Counted from the stretch's first letter, positions 1 through 7,230 are shown. The stretch: 8,975 bases of DNA from an uncultured Ruminococcus sp. (GCA_947174965.1 CAMWKY010000066.1:1-8975); one strand, 5' to 3'. A program made the numbers and translations. The notes: generated from the sequence alone by a model not told the origin.

Positions 1-30
1 AAATAGAGATAGTTGTGAATAAATAGAAAA

Positions 31-34
31 GGGG
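31..34 (+). promoter_or_regulatory. Ribosome binding site that decides the TTG start at 45
   Basis: A purine run with GGGG lies 10 nt before the TTG at 45. It is too close to the TTG at 36 to serve it. No promoter or recognisable gene end can be called in the 44 bases before this gene, so the operon may extend further left. Confidence 0.5.
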
Positions 35-44
35 ATTGATTTTT

Positions 45-1091
45 TTGGACGTTTCACAATACAAATGCCCGAACTGCGACGGAGAACTGGAGTTTAACCC
101 GTCCACGCAGGAAATGAACTGTCCGTTTTGCCGTAGTTCGTTTACAATGGAAACAATACAACAGATTTACGCTGAAACCGTAACAGATTCGCCGACACCT
201 GAATCAACTGAATTTGAATCGCATACGAACGTATACCACTGTTCAACTTGCGGTGCTGATATTATGGCGGACGACCAGACAACAGCAACTTTCTGTTACT
301 ACTGTCATAGCCCTGTTATACTTTCAGGACGACTTACAGGTGAATACAAGCCAGATAAAGTCATAGGATTCAGAGTTACAAGAGAAAATGCGCTTGCATC
401 TTTCAAAAGCTGGTGCGCTTCAAAGCCGTTTATACCGTCGGATTTCAAATCAGAACAACAGCTTGAAAAAATGACCGGACTTTATGTGCCGTTCTGGATT
501 GCTGACTGCGACGTATCAGCAGACTACAGCGGAATCGGAAATGTAAAGCGGAGCTGGACATCAGGTGACTACAGATACACCGAAACAAAGGAATTTTCCG
601 TACAGAGAAAAGCAAAGATTGTTACAAAAGGTGTACCCGCAGACGGTGAAAGCAAAATTGATGATAAACTTATGGAATCAATTGAGCCGTTTAATTATGA
701 CGACCTCAAAAACTTCTCAATGTCATATTTTACGGGATTTTTCGCTGATAAGTATGACGTTGACAAGGCAGGTGCTTTTCCGCACATCAAAGAACGTGTC
801 ACAAGTGCGTGCAAAAGCGTAATCAGGGACAGCATTTCGAATTATAGTTCAGTTACGGCACACAGTGAATCCTACAACATAAACAAAACAGACTGGCAGT
901 ATATCATGTTGCCAATATGGTTTATGACGTATAAATACAATGACAAGATATACGAATTTGCAATAAACGGACAGACAGGAAAACTTGCTGGAACTCCTCC
1001 GCTTGACAAGAAAAAACTGTTCTGGACATCAGCCCTTATAGGACTTTGCGTGGTACTTGCTTTATTTTTGGGAGGACAATGTTTCATATGA
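45..1091 (+). CDS. Tail-anchored double zinc-ribbon protein (TFIIB-type zinc ribbon family)
   Basis: Encodes 348 residues if it starts at the TTG at 45. I prefer this over the in-frame TTG at 36 because the GGGG-type ribosome binding site at 31-34 is 10 nt before 45 but only 1 nt before 36. Two four-cysteine zinc ribbons are visible: C8-x2-C11 with C26-x2-C29, and C66-x2-C69 with C84-x2-C87. A long hydrophilic middle region follows (about 95-320). The protein ends in one hydrophobic segment (about 325-345), so it should be anchored by its C-terminus with the zinc ribbons in the cytoplasm. Proteins of this type are annotated in Clostridia as TFIIB-type zinc ribbon proteins, but the resemblance is to the zinc ribbon only and does not imply a transcription factor. 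The stop codon overlaps the next start (ATGA), which implies translational coupling. The biological role is unknown. Confidence 0.85.
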   Translation: MDVSQYKCPNCDGELEFNPSTQEMNCPFCRSSFTMETIQQIYAETVTDSPTPESTEFESHTNVYHCSTCGADIMADDQTTATFCYYCHSPVILSGRLTGEYKPDKVIGFRVTRENALASFKSWCASKPFIPSDFKSEQQLEKMTGLYVPFWIADCDVSADYSGIGNVKRSWTSGDYRYTETKEFSVQRKAKIVTKGVPADGESKIDDKLMESIEPFNYDDLKNFSMSYFTGFFADKYDVDKAGAFPHIKERVTSACKSVIRDSISNYSSVTAHSESYNINKTDWQYIMLPIWFMTYKYNDKIYEFAINGQTGKLAGTPPLDKKKLFWTSALIGLCVVLALFLGGQCFI

Positions 1092-1975
1092 AAAAACTTT
1101 TGATTATAATGCTCACTGTCTTTGCGCTGATGCCTGTTTTTGCGGTTGATTTGTCTGCATCGGCTGTTGATGTATCAAAATCGGGTATCTTTGATGGCTA
1201 TGATTTTTTTGATGATGCAGAGGAGCAGGAACTCACAAGGCTTATACAGGACAAGGCAGAACAGCTTGACATGAATATCTTTGTATTTATTGCAGGCGCA
1301 GAACAGAGACGTAAAAGCGACTATGATACAGAGTGCTTTGCTGATGATACATATGACGAACTTTACGGAGAAGATACAGACGGTGTTTTCTATTTCATGG
1401 ATTTTTCAGGCAGAAAGCCCGCTTATGATTATATCTCAACAAGCGGAAAAGCTGTTCTGTTTTATGAATCTCACATACAGGACATTTTTTCACGACTCAA
1501 CAAAGTTCTTCCGTCATCAGATAACAGCGATTTCATGCAGTACAAAGATGATATAAGTCAGGCTGTACAGTTATTTTTGACGGAACTTGAATACTATAAG
1601 GGCAAAACAAGCGGTTACTATTACGACAGGTCATCAGGCAAGTATTTCTACTATAAAAACGATAAACTTATGATAACAACAAAACCTCCGCTTCATAGGA
1701 GACTTATACCGTTGGCTGTTGCTTTGCCGTTCGGATTCATGGTATCGGTTATGTTTTATTTTGCAACAAAATCGAAGTATAAATTCAAAGTATCAGCAAA
1801 CCCGACTACTTATGTATCGCACGAAAAAACAGTGTTCACCGTGAAAAACGATATATACATAAGAACACACACAACAAAGACAAAAATAGAATCAAGCAGT
1901 AGTAGCGGAGGAAGTCACGGTGGTGGAGGTCACAGCCACAGCGGAGGTCACGGCGGTGGCGGAAGTCATAGATAG
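1088..1975 (+). CDS. TPM-domain membrane protein with His/Gly/Ser-rich C-terminal tail
   Basis: Encodes 295 residues from the ATG at 1088. That start overlaps the previous stop (ATGA), lies 12 nt after GGAGG (1071-1075), and gives a clean signal peptide: MKK, a hydrophobic core to about residue 20, then an ASA-type cleavage motif near residue 26. An ATG at 1079 is in frame but only 3 nt from the ribosome binding site. Residues about 33-170 look like a TPM domain (the YgcG/TLP18.3/Psb32/MOLO-1 fold), an extracytoplasmic domain whose bacterial role is poorly defined. A transmembrane helix spans about 205-226. The protein ends in about 28 residues of Ser, Gly and His with at least five histidines, which could bind metal ions. 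It would leave the TPM domain outside and the tail inside. Function is unknown. Domain assignment is by pattern and moderately sure. Confidence 0.82.
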   Translation: MKKLLIIMLTVFALMPVFAVDLSASAVDVSKSGIFDGYDFFDDAEEQELTRLIQDKAEQLDMNIFVFIAGAEQRRKSDYDTECFADDTYDELYGEDTDGVFYFMDFSGRKPAYDYISTSGKAVLFYESHIQDIFSRLNKVLPSSDNSDFMQYKDDISQAVQLFLTELEYYKGKTSGYYYDRSSGKYFYYKNDKLMITTKPPLHRRLIPLAVALPFGFMVSVMFYFATKSKYKFKVSANPTTYVSHEKTVFTVKNDIYIRTHTTKTKIESSSSSGGSHGGGGHSHSGGHGGGGSHR

Positions 1976-1978
1976 GAG
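1974..1978 (+). promoter_or_regulatory. Ribosome binding site for the TTG start at 1986
   Basis: AGGAG, 7 nt before TTG. It shares bases with the TAG stop of the upstream gene (1973-1975), so translation of the two genes is probably linked. It decides the start of the CPBP protease gene. Confidence 0.75.
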
Positions 1979-1985
1979 TGATTTT

Positions 1986-3155
1986 TTGGAAGATTATATC
2001 GAACAGGACGAATACAGGTCGCAGATTGCGTCACTTAACAATGAAATACGTTATCTAAGGGAAAAAATAAGGCAGAAAGAACATATCGACAAGTTCAATG
2101 CTTTTGATAATCCTACAGAATACAAGGGATTCAGCGGAAATTACGCAAAAATTCAGCCGTTGGTTGAAAGTGAGGGCTATGAGCTTCCGCTTGAGCCGAA
2201 ATATGAGGAACGCCGAAGCCTGAAACGCTTCTATTCAGCAGGTGGCTGGTGTATTATATTGCAGTTTGCATTGTCAACAGGAATGGCATGGCTTCTTATC
2301 GGTCTTATAGCAAATCTGCTGAAATTCATGAATCCTGATGCAAATATTTTTGTCTTACAGCAGTATATGCAAAGTTCATCTATATTTGTATCACTCAATA
2401 TGCTTGTATATCTTGTATGCAATGTGCTATTTGCTTTTATTGGAATGAAATGGGCAGGCATAAAGCCACGTTCAGTAATAGCAACAAAGAATTTCAGTTT
2501 CAGACTTGCCGTGCAGTACTGCATGACAGCACTTTTTCTATGGATATTGTCTGTATATCTGTCAACAGGAATAAACGATATTTTTGAGCAGTACGGCTAT
2601 AGCACGGTGACGGACTATAGCAACGTAGGGAAAACAACTTTAGGCATTGTGATAATGAACATATACACCTGTATCATTGCCCCGATAACAGAGGAACTTT
2701 TTTTCAGGGGCATGTTGCTGAAAACATTTTCAAAGGCTAATCAGCGTTTTGCTATATTTGCAACAGCTTTATTTTTCGGACTTGCACACGGCAATATACC
2801 GCAGTTTCTGCTTGCTTTCACGTTAGGAATAATGCTTGCGGTTATCACAATGAAACACAGTTCAATCATTCCTGCTATAGTAGTACATATGTTCATAAAT
2901 ACTTTTTCAAGTATGTTCGGCTATATCGGAAATGCCAATGAGACTATACAGCAGATTGCAATGATTTTACTTTTAGCATTAGCTGTTTTAGGACTTATAA
3001 TGTTTCTTATATTTTTCGGCGACAACCATATTCCCTCCACAACACCAAAACAGGCAACAAGAGGAATCTATGTTGCTGTAAGCTCATTTTCATTGGTTAC
3101 AGCATTTTTCATACAGCTGATATACATTGTATACCTGATTTTTAAGAAGCACTGA
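1986..3155 (+). CDS. CPBP-family intramembrane metalloprotease with coiled-coil N-terminus
   Basis: Encodes 389 residues from the TTG at 1986. AGGAG at 1974-1978 lies 7 nt upstream and overlaps the stop of the preceding gene. The open frame extends upstream to 1920, but that part is the preceding gene's Gly/His tail read in another frame. Residues about 8-35 are charged and heptad-like (probable coiled coil), and a soluble region follows to about 82. Several membrane helices come next. The CPBP (Abi/CAAX protease) motifs are intact: E236-E237-x3-R241 in EELFFRG, H268 in FFGLAHG, and H301-x3-N305 in HMFIN. These supply the metal ligands and glutamate of Rce1-type proteases. Substrate is unknown. 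Relatives act in prenyl-protein processing, bacteriocin immunity or membrane protein turnover. It is the last gene of the operon and is followed at once by a terminator. Confidence 0.88.
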   Translation: MEDYIEQDEYRSQIASLNNEIRYLREKIRQKEHIDKFNAFDNPTEYKGFSGNYAKIQPLVESEGYELPLEPKYEERRSLKRFYSAGGWCIILQFALSTGMAWLLIGLIANLLKFMNPDANIFVLQQYMQSSSIFVSLNMLVYLVCNVLFAFIGMKWAGIKPRSVIATKNFSFRLAVQYCMTALFLWILSVYLSTGINDIFEQYGYSTVTDYSNVGKTTLGIVIMNIYTCIIAPITEELFFRGMLLKTFSKANQRFAIFATALFFGLAHGNIPQFLLAFTLGIMLAVITMKHSSIIPAIVVHMFINTFSSMFGYIGNANETIQQIAMILLLALAVLGLIMFLIFFGDNHIPSTTPKQATRGIYVAVSSFSLVTAFFIQLIYIVYLIFKKH

Positions 3156-3156
3156 T

Positions 3157-3201
3157 AAAAAATCCCTTCAGAAGTAAAAAAATCTGAAGGGATATTTTTT
3201 T
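3157..3201. terminator. Bidirectional intrinsic terminator
   Basis: A perfect 11-bp stem (3162-3172 with 3183-3193, ATCCCTTCAGA and its complement) has a 10-nt A-rich loop. A run of seven T follows on the plus strand (3195-3201) and a run of A precedes it (3157-3162), which is a T run on the minus strand. It ends the CPBP protease operon from the left and the rlmH operon from the right. The two convergent genes are only 47 bp apart. Confidence 0.9.
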
Positions 3202-3202
3202 G

Positions 3203-3676
3203 TTATTTGTGATATTTTCCGCCCTCTGCAATCTGAAAACAGCGGTAAATCTGTTCTAAAATCATAACTCTTGCAAGCTGATGCGGGAACGTCATTTCTG
3301 ACATGGATAATTTAAGATGACCCATTTGCTTTATTTCAGGTGCAAGACCGTAGGAACTGCCGATTATAAAAGTTATGGTGCTGAATCCGTTTAGACCTGC
3401 CGTGCTGATTTTTTCGGACAGCTCAACGCTTGAAAGCTGTTTTCCCTCTATGCACATCGGAATTATAAAGCCTTTTATGTACTTTTTTATCTGCACGGCT
3501 TCTTTTTGTAAAGCTGATTGTATTTCTTTTTCGTTCGGATTATCACTTAAACGGCACTCATCAAGTTCATGCAGTTCAAAAGTGCAGTATCTTCCTAAAC
3601 GCTTTATGTATTCAGAACAGGCTTGACGGAGATAGTCCTCTTTGAGCCTGCCTATTACAATCAAGTTGATATTCAT
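3203..3676 (-). CDS. rlmH: 23S rRNA (pseudouridine1915-N3)-methyltransferase RlmH
   Basis: RlmH is a small SPOUT-class, SAM-dependent enzyme that methylates pseudouridine 1915 in helix 69 of 23S rRNA on assembled ribosomes. The 157-residue product has the family length (about 155-160). It carries the SAM-site loop at 103-110 (FIIGSSYG), the conserved S124 and TFPHQ (129-133), the LEQIYRCF helix (140-147) and the C-terminal YHK (155-157). The loop reads G-S-S where many members have G-G-S. The start codon overlaps the stop of the ABC permease gene (ATGA at 3673-3676), and the ribosome binding site is weak, so translation is probably coupled. It is last in the exporter operon and ends just before the shared terminator. 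The assignment is firm. Confidence 0.96.
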   Translation of the reverse strand: MNINLIVIGRLKEDYLRQACSEYIKRLGRYCTFELHELDECRLSDNPNEKEIQSALQKEAVQIKKYIKGFIIPMCIEGKQLSSVELSEKISTAGLNGFSTITFIIGSSYGLAPEIKQMGHLKLSMSEMTFPHQLARVMILEQIYRCFQIAEGGKYHK

Positions 3677-4992
3677 TCTTCTGCACCCGTATTTTTCTTT
3701 GATTTTGACTTCTTGCCGAAGTTAAGAGATGCAGTAAGAATCTTATCGGAGCTGAACAGTTTCACGGCAAAGAACAGACATACTACAAATGCAACAGCCT
3801 GATAAGCCATTCCACCCCAGAATACAGCCATATTTCCGAACATTATATTTGACATACCTGAAAAAGTGTGAGTGAACGGAATTGCGTACACAATAATTCT
3901 GATTACTATAGGAAGTGTGTTTATATCGGCAAACATTGAAATCATATAAGGAATCATAGCACCGAAAAGCAACGGCATTACAACGGTCTGCGACTGCTTC
4001 GTATCAGTTACAAGTACACCAAGCATAAGCGATATTGACAGACAAATCATAACAGTAAAGAACATCTGTACGCCTATAAGTATGTAGTCAATACCTTTCA
4101 GAGTAAGACCGAGTTTCTGCATTGCCTCATCAACAGGCATCACTTGTCCTGCCATAGTACTTGCAATTTCGCTTGCTGATTCAGTTGCACCTGACATAAA
4201 GAACGAAAATCCAACCATGAACACAACAGCCTGCAAGAGTGCAACTATTGAAGCAGACAGCATTTTTGCGGTGAGGATAGATATTCTTGACACGGGAGCA
4301 GAAAGCAGTGTTTCAAGCGTTTTGTCGATTTTTTCGTTAGATATGGCACTGATAAGCGTTTGAGAAGTCATGACTATCAGCATGAATACAATAATCGGCA
4401 GTATCATACTTTTTGTCATAAGCTGATTCATTATATTGGACTTTCCAACTTCGGCGGATTCAGTATTCACAACAGTATTTTCAGATATGGTCATAGGGTT
4501 GTTGATGATTTTTATGTCATCAGCGGAGATGCCGAACTGTTCAGCAAATATTTCTGATATACACGAGGATATTAGGCTCAATGCACTGCTGTTGTCGTTT
4601 AAATTTGACATCATGGCAGAAGATTTCATCCCCTCAACACTTACTACTTCAGGACTTTTACCTGATTCAACTGTATCAGAGAAACCCTCTGGCAGTATAA
4701 TAACTGATTCCTGACCTGTTGAAGCAAGTATATCGGCGTATTCACCGTCTGCATTATACAGCTTTACTTCTGCGCCGTATTCTCTTAGCCTGCCAATAAG
4801 ATTTGCTGTAAAATCCGTGTCATCATGGTCAACTATATTGAGAGTGTACTCCTGTTTTATAGCCTCTTCCATAGTATCGGACATGACATTACCTAAAATG
4901 ACGAACATAACAAGCGACACCACAATTGAAAGTATCATCTGCATATTTATGAGTTCGGCAAGTTCTTTTTTAAGAAGATTAAAGAATTTCAT
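3673..4992 (-). CDS. ABC-2 type exporter permease (NatB-like)
   Basis: Membrane subunit of an ABC exporter, 439 residues from the ATG at 4992. AAAGGGTGG about 9 nt upstream supports this start over a TTG at 5025 further inside the ATPase gene. One membrane helix lies near the N-terminus (about 17-37), a long extracytoplasmic domain follows (about 38-194), and a C-terminal block has about five to six helices (near 195-217, 245-266, 305-328, 337-357, 361-380 and 392-412). The cytoplasmic coupling element after the second helix has the typical E-K-x-x-K-T-L-E-x-L-L-x-x-P-V form (residues 220-234). This layout fits the NatB/YhgE-like branch of ABC-2 permeases. The start overlaps the end of the ATPase gene by 14 bp and the stop overlaps rlmH by 4 bp. 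The substrate (sodium, drug, peptide or lipid) cannot be told. Confidence 0.9.
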   Translation of the reverse strand: MKFFNLLKKELAELINMQMILSIVVSLVMFVILGNVMSDTMEEAIKQEYTLNIVDHDDTDFTANLIGRLREYGAEVKLYNADGEYADILASTGQESVIILPEGFSDTVESGKSPEVVSVEGMKSSAMMSNLNDNSSALSLISSCISEIFAEQFGISADDIKIINNPMTISENTVVNTESAEVGKSNIMNQLMTKSMILPIIVFMLIVMTSQTLISAISNEKIDKTLETLLSAPVSRISILTAKMLSASIVALLQAVVFMVGFSFFMSGATESASEIASTMAGQVMPVDEAMQKLGLTLKGIDYILIGVQMFFTVMICLSISLMLGVLVTDTKQSQTVVMPLLFGAMIPYMISMFADINTLPIVIRIIVYAIPFTHTFSGMSNIMFGNMAVFWGGMAYQAVAFVVCLFFAVKLFSSDKILTASLNFGKKSKSKKNTGAEE

Positions 4993-5719
4993 TATTTTTC
5001 GCCACCCTTTCAAAAACTTCCTCAAGATTCTGCACGCCGTAACGCTGTTTGAGTTCGTCCGTCTTGCCAGTTACAAGCAGTTTTCCTTTGGAGATGATGC
5101 CTACACGGTCGGAGACAAACTCAATTTCAAGCATATTATGCGACGACAAGAGAAATGACATACCCTCATTTTTAGCAAGCTCCTTAATCATCTTGCGGAT
5201 TTCGAGTGCATTGAGTACATCAAGTCCGCTGGTCGGCTCATCAAGTATTGCAAGAGCAGGCTTTGTCATTACGGCACGTGAGAGAAGTAACTTTCTTATC
5301 ATGCCACGGGAATAAGTGCCGATTTTGTCATTAAGTCGCTCACCTAATCCACATATTTTTTCAGCACGTTCAGTATAGCCGTTGATTGTGTCAATGTCGG
5401 CAGAGAACAGTCCTGCCATAAAGCGCAGATATTTTTTGCCCGTCATGTTCTTGTAAGCACCTGCTTCGTCGGGAAGATATGATATACTTTCACGCACTTT
5501 CTCTGGCTCTTTCAGTATGCTGTGACCGTTCACGACTGCATCACCTGATGTTGCTGTAAGAAGCGTGGAAATCATGCGTATGGTAGTAGTTTTTCCTGCT
5601 CCGTTCGTGCCGATAAGTGCGAATATTTCGCCTTTGTCGATTTCGAAGGAAACATTATCTACCGCAAGCACTTTTGCATACTGCTTTGAAAGTCCTTTTA
5701 CTTCAAGAATTTTTCCCAT
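4979..5719 (-). CDS. ABC transporter ATP-binding protein (NatA-like)
   Basis: Energising subunit of the exporter, 246 residues from the ATG at 5719, which has a GGGGG ribosome binding site 7 nt upstream. Walker A is G37-TNGAG-K43-T44. The Q-loop position has D84 in YLPDE. The signature is YSRGM (136-140) in place of LSGGQ. Walker B is ALAILDE ending at D160-E161, the D-loop is SGLD (164-167), and the switch histidine is H194. Acidic residues at the Q-loop and a YSxGM signature are normal for this NatA/CcmA-like subfamily, so I read the protein as active. An in-frame upstream extension to 5779 runs through the promoter and is rejected. It is the first gene of the exporter-rlmH operon. Confidence 0.93.
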   Translation of the reverse strand: MGKILEVKGLSKQYAKVLAVDNVSFEIDKGEIFALIGTNGAGKTTTIRMISTLLTATSGDAVVNGHSILKEPEKVRESISYLPDEAGAYKNMTGKKYLRFMAGLFSADIDTINGYTERAEKICGLGERLNDKIGTYSRGMIRKLLLSRAVMTKPALAILDEPTSGLDVLNALEIRKMIKELAKNEGMSFLLSSHNMLEIEFVSDRVGIISKGKLLVTGKTDELKQRYGVQNLEEVFERVAKNNEIL

Positions 5720-5750
5720 TAAATAACCCCCTGTTATATATTTTATCTTA

Positions 5751-5779
5751 ATTATATCACAATGTGAAATTTTTGTCAA
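5751..5779 (-). promoter_or_regulatory. Housekeeping (SigA-type) promoter of the ABC exporter-rlmH operon
   Basis: On the minus strand TTGACA (5774-5779), a 17-nt spacer and TATAAT (5751-5756) give a full consensus match at ideal spacing. It lies about 30 bp before the ribosome binding site of the ATPase gene. Transcription should start near 5744. A short dyad sits in the spacer and is listed separately. Confidence 0.88.
5757..5767. repeat. Small palindrome in promoter spacer, possible operator
   Basis: TCACA-A-TGTGA, a perfect dyad with 5-bp arms directly beside the -10 box of the exporter promoter. A regulator bound here would block RNA polymerase. No candidate regulator is encoded next to it, and short dyads in AT-rich DNA can arise by chance. 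Confidence 0.4.
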
Positions 5780-5805
5780 TATACATATCAGGAATTTTTT
5801 GATAT

Positions 5806-5830
5806 AACAAAGGGCGAACTATGTCCGCCC
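5806..5830 (-). terminator. Intrinsic terminator after spoVAE
   Basis: On the minus strand an 8-bp GC-rich stem (5823-5830 with 5812-5819, including one G-T pair) has a 3-nt loop. TTTGTT follows (5811 down to 5806). It lies 10 bp after the spoVAE stop and separates the spoVA unit from the exporter promoter. The T tract is short, so termination may be partial. Confidence 0.75.
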
Positions 5831-5839
5831 GATTTGTTT

Positions 5840-6196
5840 CTATGATTTATCTTTTTGCTTGAATACAATTGATGCGGTAAGACCTGCAAGAAGTGCGGCG
5901 GTTATTCCTGCGGAAGACGCAGTAAGTCCGCCCGTGAATATACCGACAAAACCGTCTTTTTCGATAGAATCACGCACACCGTCTGCAAGAAGATGTCCGA
6001 ATCCTGTAAGCGGTACAGTTGCACCTGCTCCCGCAAAATCAGCTATAGGCTGGTAAAGTCCTATTGCTGAAAGAAATACACCTGCTACAACAAATCCTGT
6101 TAATATTCGTGCAGGAGTCAATTTTGTGTAGTCAATAAGAAGCTGTCCTACTGCACAAATCAGACCGCCTACTATAAATGCCCTTATCATTTCCAT
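5840..6196 (-). CDS. spoVAE: Stage V sporulation protein AE (SpoVAEb type)
   Basis: Small integral membrane protein of the SpoVA complex, which carries calcium-dipicolinate into the developing spore and releases it at germination. It has 118 residues from the ATG at 6196, preceded by GGAGG (6206-6210) at 9 nt. Upstream TTG and downstream ATG codons are less well placed. Hydrophobic segments lie at about 5-22, 30-50, 60-70 and 84-112. The family hallmark GAGATVPLTGFG is at 56-67, and length and order match SpoVAEb of Bacillus and Clostridium. Its ribosome binding site is formed by the last two glycine codons of spoVAD, and its start is 5 nt after that gene's stop, so the two are one translational unit. 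Confidence 0.94.
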   Translation of the reverse strand: MEMIRAFIVGGLICAVGQLLIDYTKLTPARILTGFVVAGVFLSAIGLYQPIADFAGAGATVPLTGFGHLLADGVRDSIEKDGFVGIFTGGLTASSAGITAALLAGLTASIVFKQKDKS

Positions 6197-6201
6197 AAAA
6201 A

Positions 6202-7206
6202 TCAACCTCCGATGTGTACAAGATGTGCTACTGACGGAATACTTTCGCCCTGTTGAACAGACATTGCCGACATTAATGCACCTGTTGCAACGAAAAGCAT
6301 ATTTTTTATTTCTTTGCGTTCAATCATGGGCAGAAAGTAACCGCACAGAACGCTTGCACTACAGCCACAGCCTGAACCTCCACAATGTGTATCCTGCATT
6401 TTGTCGTCGAATATTAGTAATCCGCAGTCCTGATGCTGTTTTGAGATGTCAATATCCTGTTTTTTGAGCAATTCAATAAGAAGTGTACTTCCGACTTTGC
6501 CTAAATCACCTGTTACAATTGCATCATAATCATCAGGAGAAGTATTTGTAGCCTGCAAATAACGCTGAATTGTAGCAGATGCGGCAGGAGACATTGCACT
6601 GCCCATATTTGTAATATCGTTTACTCCCATATCGGCAATTTTTCCGATACAACCGCCTTTAATTCGGGCGTTTCCGTTGTCCGACAGCAGAACAGCACCC
6701 GAAGCCGTGCAGGTCCATTGAGAAGTCGGCGTGCGTTGACCGCCATATGAAAGTGGTGAACGGAACTGACGTTCAGCAGTGGAAAAATGTGATGATGTTA
6801 CAGCGGCGGCACGTTTTGCTGCACCTGATTCAAGTACAAGTGAAGCTGTAAGGATTCCCTCTGCCATAGTTGAGCAAGCACCATATAATCCAAGAAAAGG
6901 AATTGACAGTTCACGCAATCCATAAGATGAACTTGTACATTGATTTATAAGGTCGCCTGCACATATAACATCAATATCTTCTTTTGTGAGATTTTTTTTG
7001 CGGACTGCAATGCTTACAGCTTCCAGCTGAAATTTGCTTTCAGCCTGTTCCCATGTTGTCATGCCAAAGTGACTGTCCTCTACAATTTCATCAAAGTATT
7101 TTGCGAGAGGTCCTTTACCCTCCTTTGAGCCGACAACGGCGGCGTAACTCTCAATTTTTATTGGAGAATCAAGCTCAAAAACTCCTTGTGACAGATATTT
7201 TGCCAT
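6202..7206 (-). CDS. spoVAD: Stage V sporulation protein AD (dipicolinate-binding, thiolase fold)
   Basis: Soluble thiolase-fold component of the SpoVA dipicolinate channel, known in Bacillus to bind dipicolinic acid. It has 334 residues from the ATG at 7206, close to the 338 of B. subtilis SpoVAD. An AGGTG ribosome binding site lies at 7213-7217. Recognisable blocks are AGDLINQ (83-89), YGACSTM with C111 at the position of the thiolase nucleophile (108-114), the YGGQRTPTSQW region (154-164), GDLG (233-236) and the Gly/Cys-rich GGSGCGCSA (276-284). All look intact. The gene pairs with spoVAE, but spoVAC, normally just upstream, is absent. Instead there is an intergenic region with a forespore-type promoter and then an unrelated regulator. 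Expression is expected in the forespore late in sporulation. Confidence 0.96.
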   Translation of the reverse strand: MAKYLSQGVFELDSPIKIESYAAVVGSKEGKGPLAKYFDEIVEDSHFGMTTWEQAESKFQLEAVSIAVRKKNLTKEDIDVICAGDLINQCTSSSYGLRELSIPFLGLYGACSTMAEGILTASLVLESGAAKRAAAVTSSHFSTAERQFRSPLSYGGQRTPTSQWTCTASGAVLLSDNGNARIKGGCIGKIADMGVNDITNMGSAMSPAASATIQRYLQATNTSPDDYDAIVTGDLGKVGSTLLIELLKKQDIDISKQHQDCGLLIFDDKMQDTHCGGSGCGCSASVLCGYFLPMIERKEIKNMLFVATGALMSAMSVQQGESIPSVAHLVHIGG

Positions 7207-7230
7207 AAAAAACACCTTTTTTCTTTATAG

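Noticed and set aside
565..1087. Open frames inside the zinc-ribbon gene on both strands (565-822 plus, 872-1087 minus)
   Set aside because: They lie within a gene with clear domain structure, have no ribosome binding sites and look like no known protein.
1920..1985. Upstream extension of the CPBP protease reading frame
   Set aside because: It overlaps the end of the TPM gene, encodes low-complexity Val/Ala/Glu/Thr that mirrors the Gly/His tail in another frame, and has no ribosome binding site. The TTG at 1986 has a good one.
4360..5315. Plus-strand open frames opposite the permease and ATPase genes
   Set aside because: They are antisense to genes with intact family motifs and have no ribosome binding sites or recognisable content.
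5290..5330. ABC signature YSRGM and aspartate at the Q-loop taken as signs of a degraded ATPase
   Set aside because: These variants are usual in the NatA-like subfamily, and Walker A, Walker B, D-loop and the switch histidine are intact.
5720..5779. Extension of the ATPase gene to an upstream TTG at 5779
   Set aside because: The added codons run through the promoter itself, and the ATG at 5719 has a strong ribosome binding site and begins the family's normal N-terminus.
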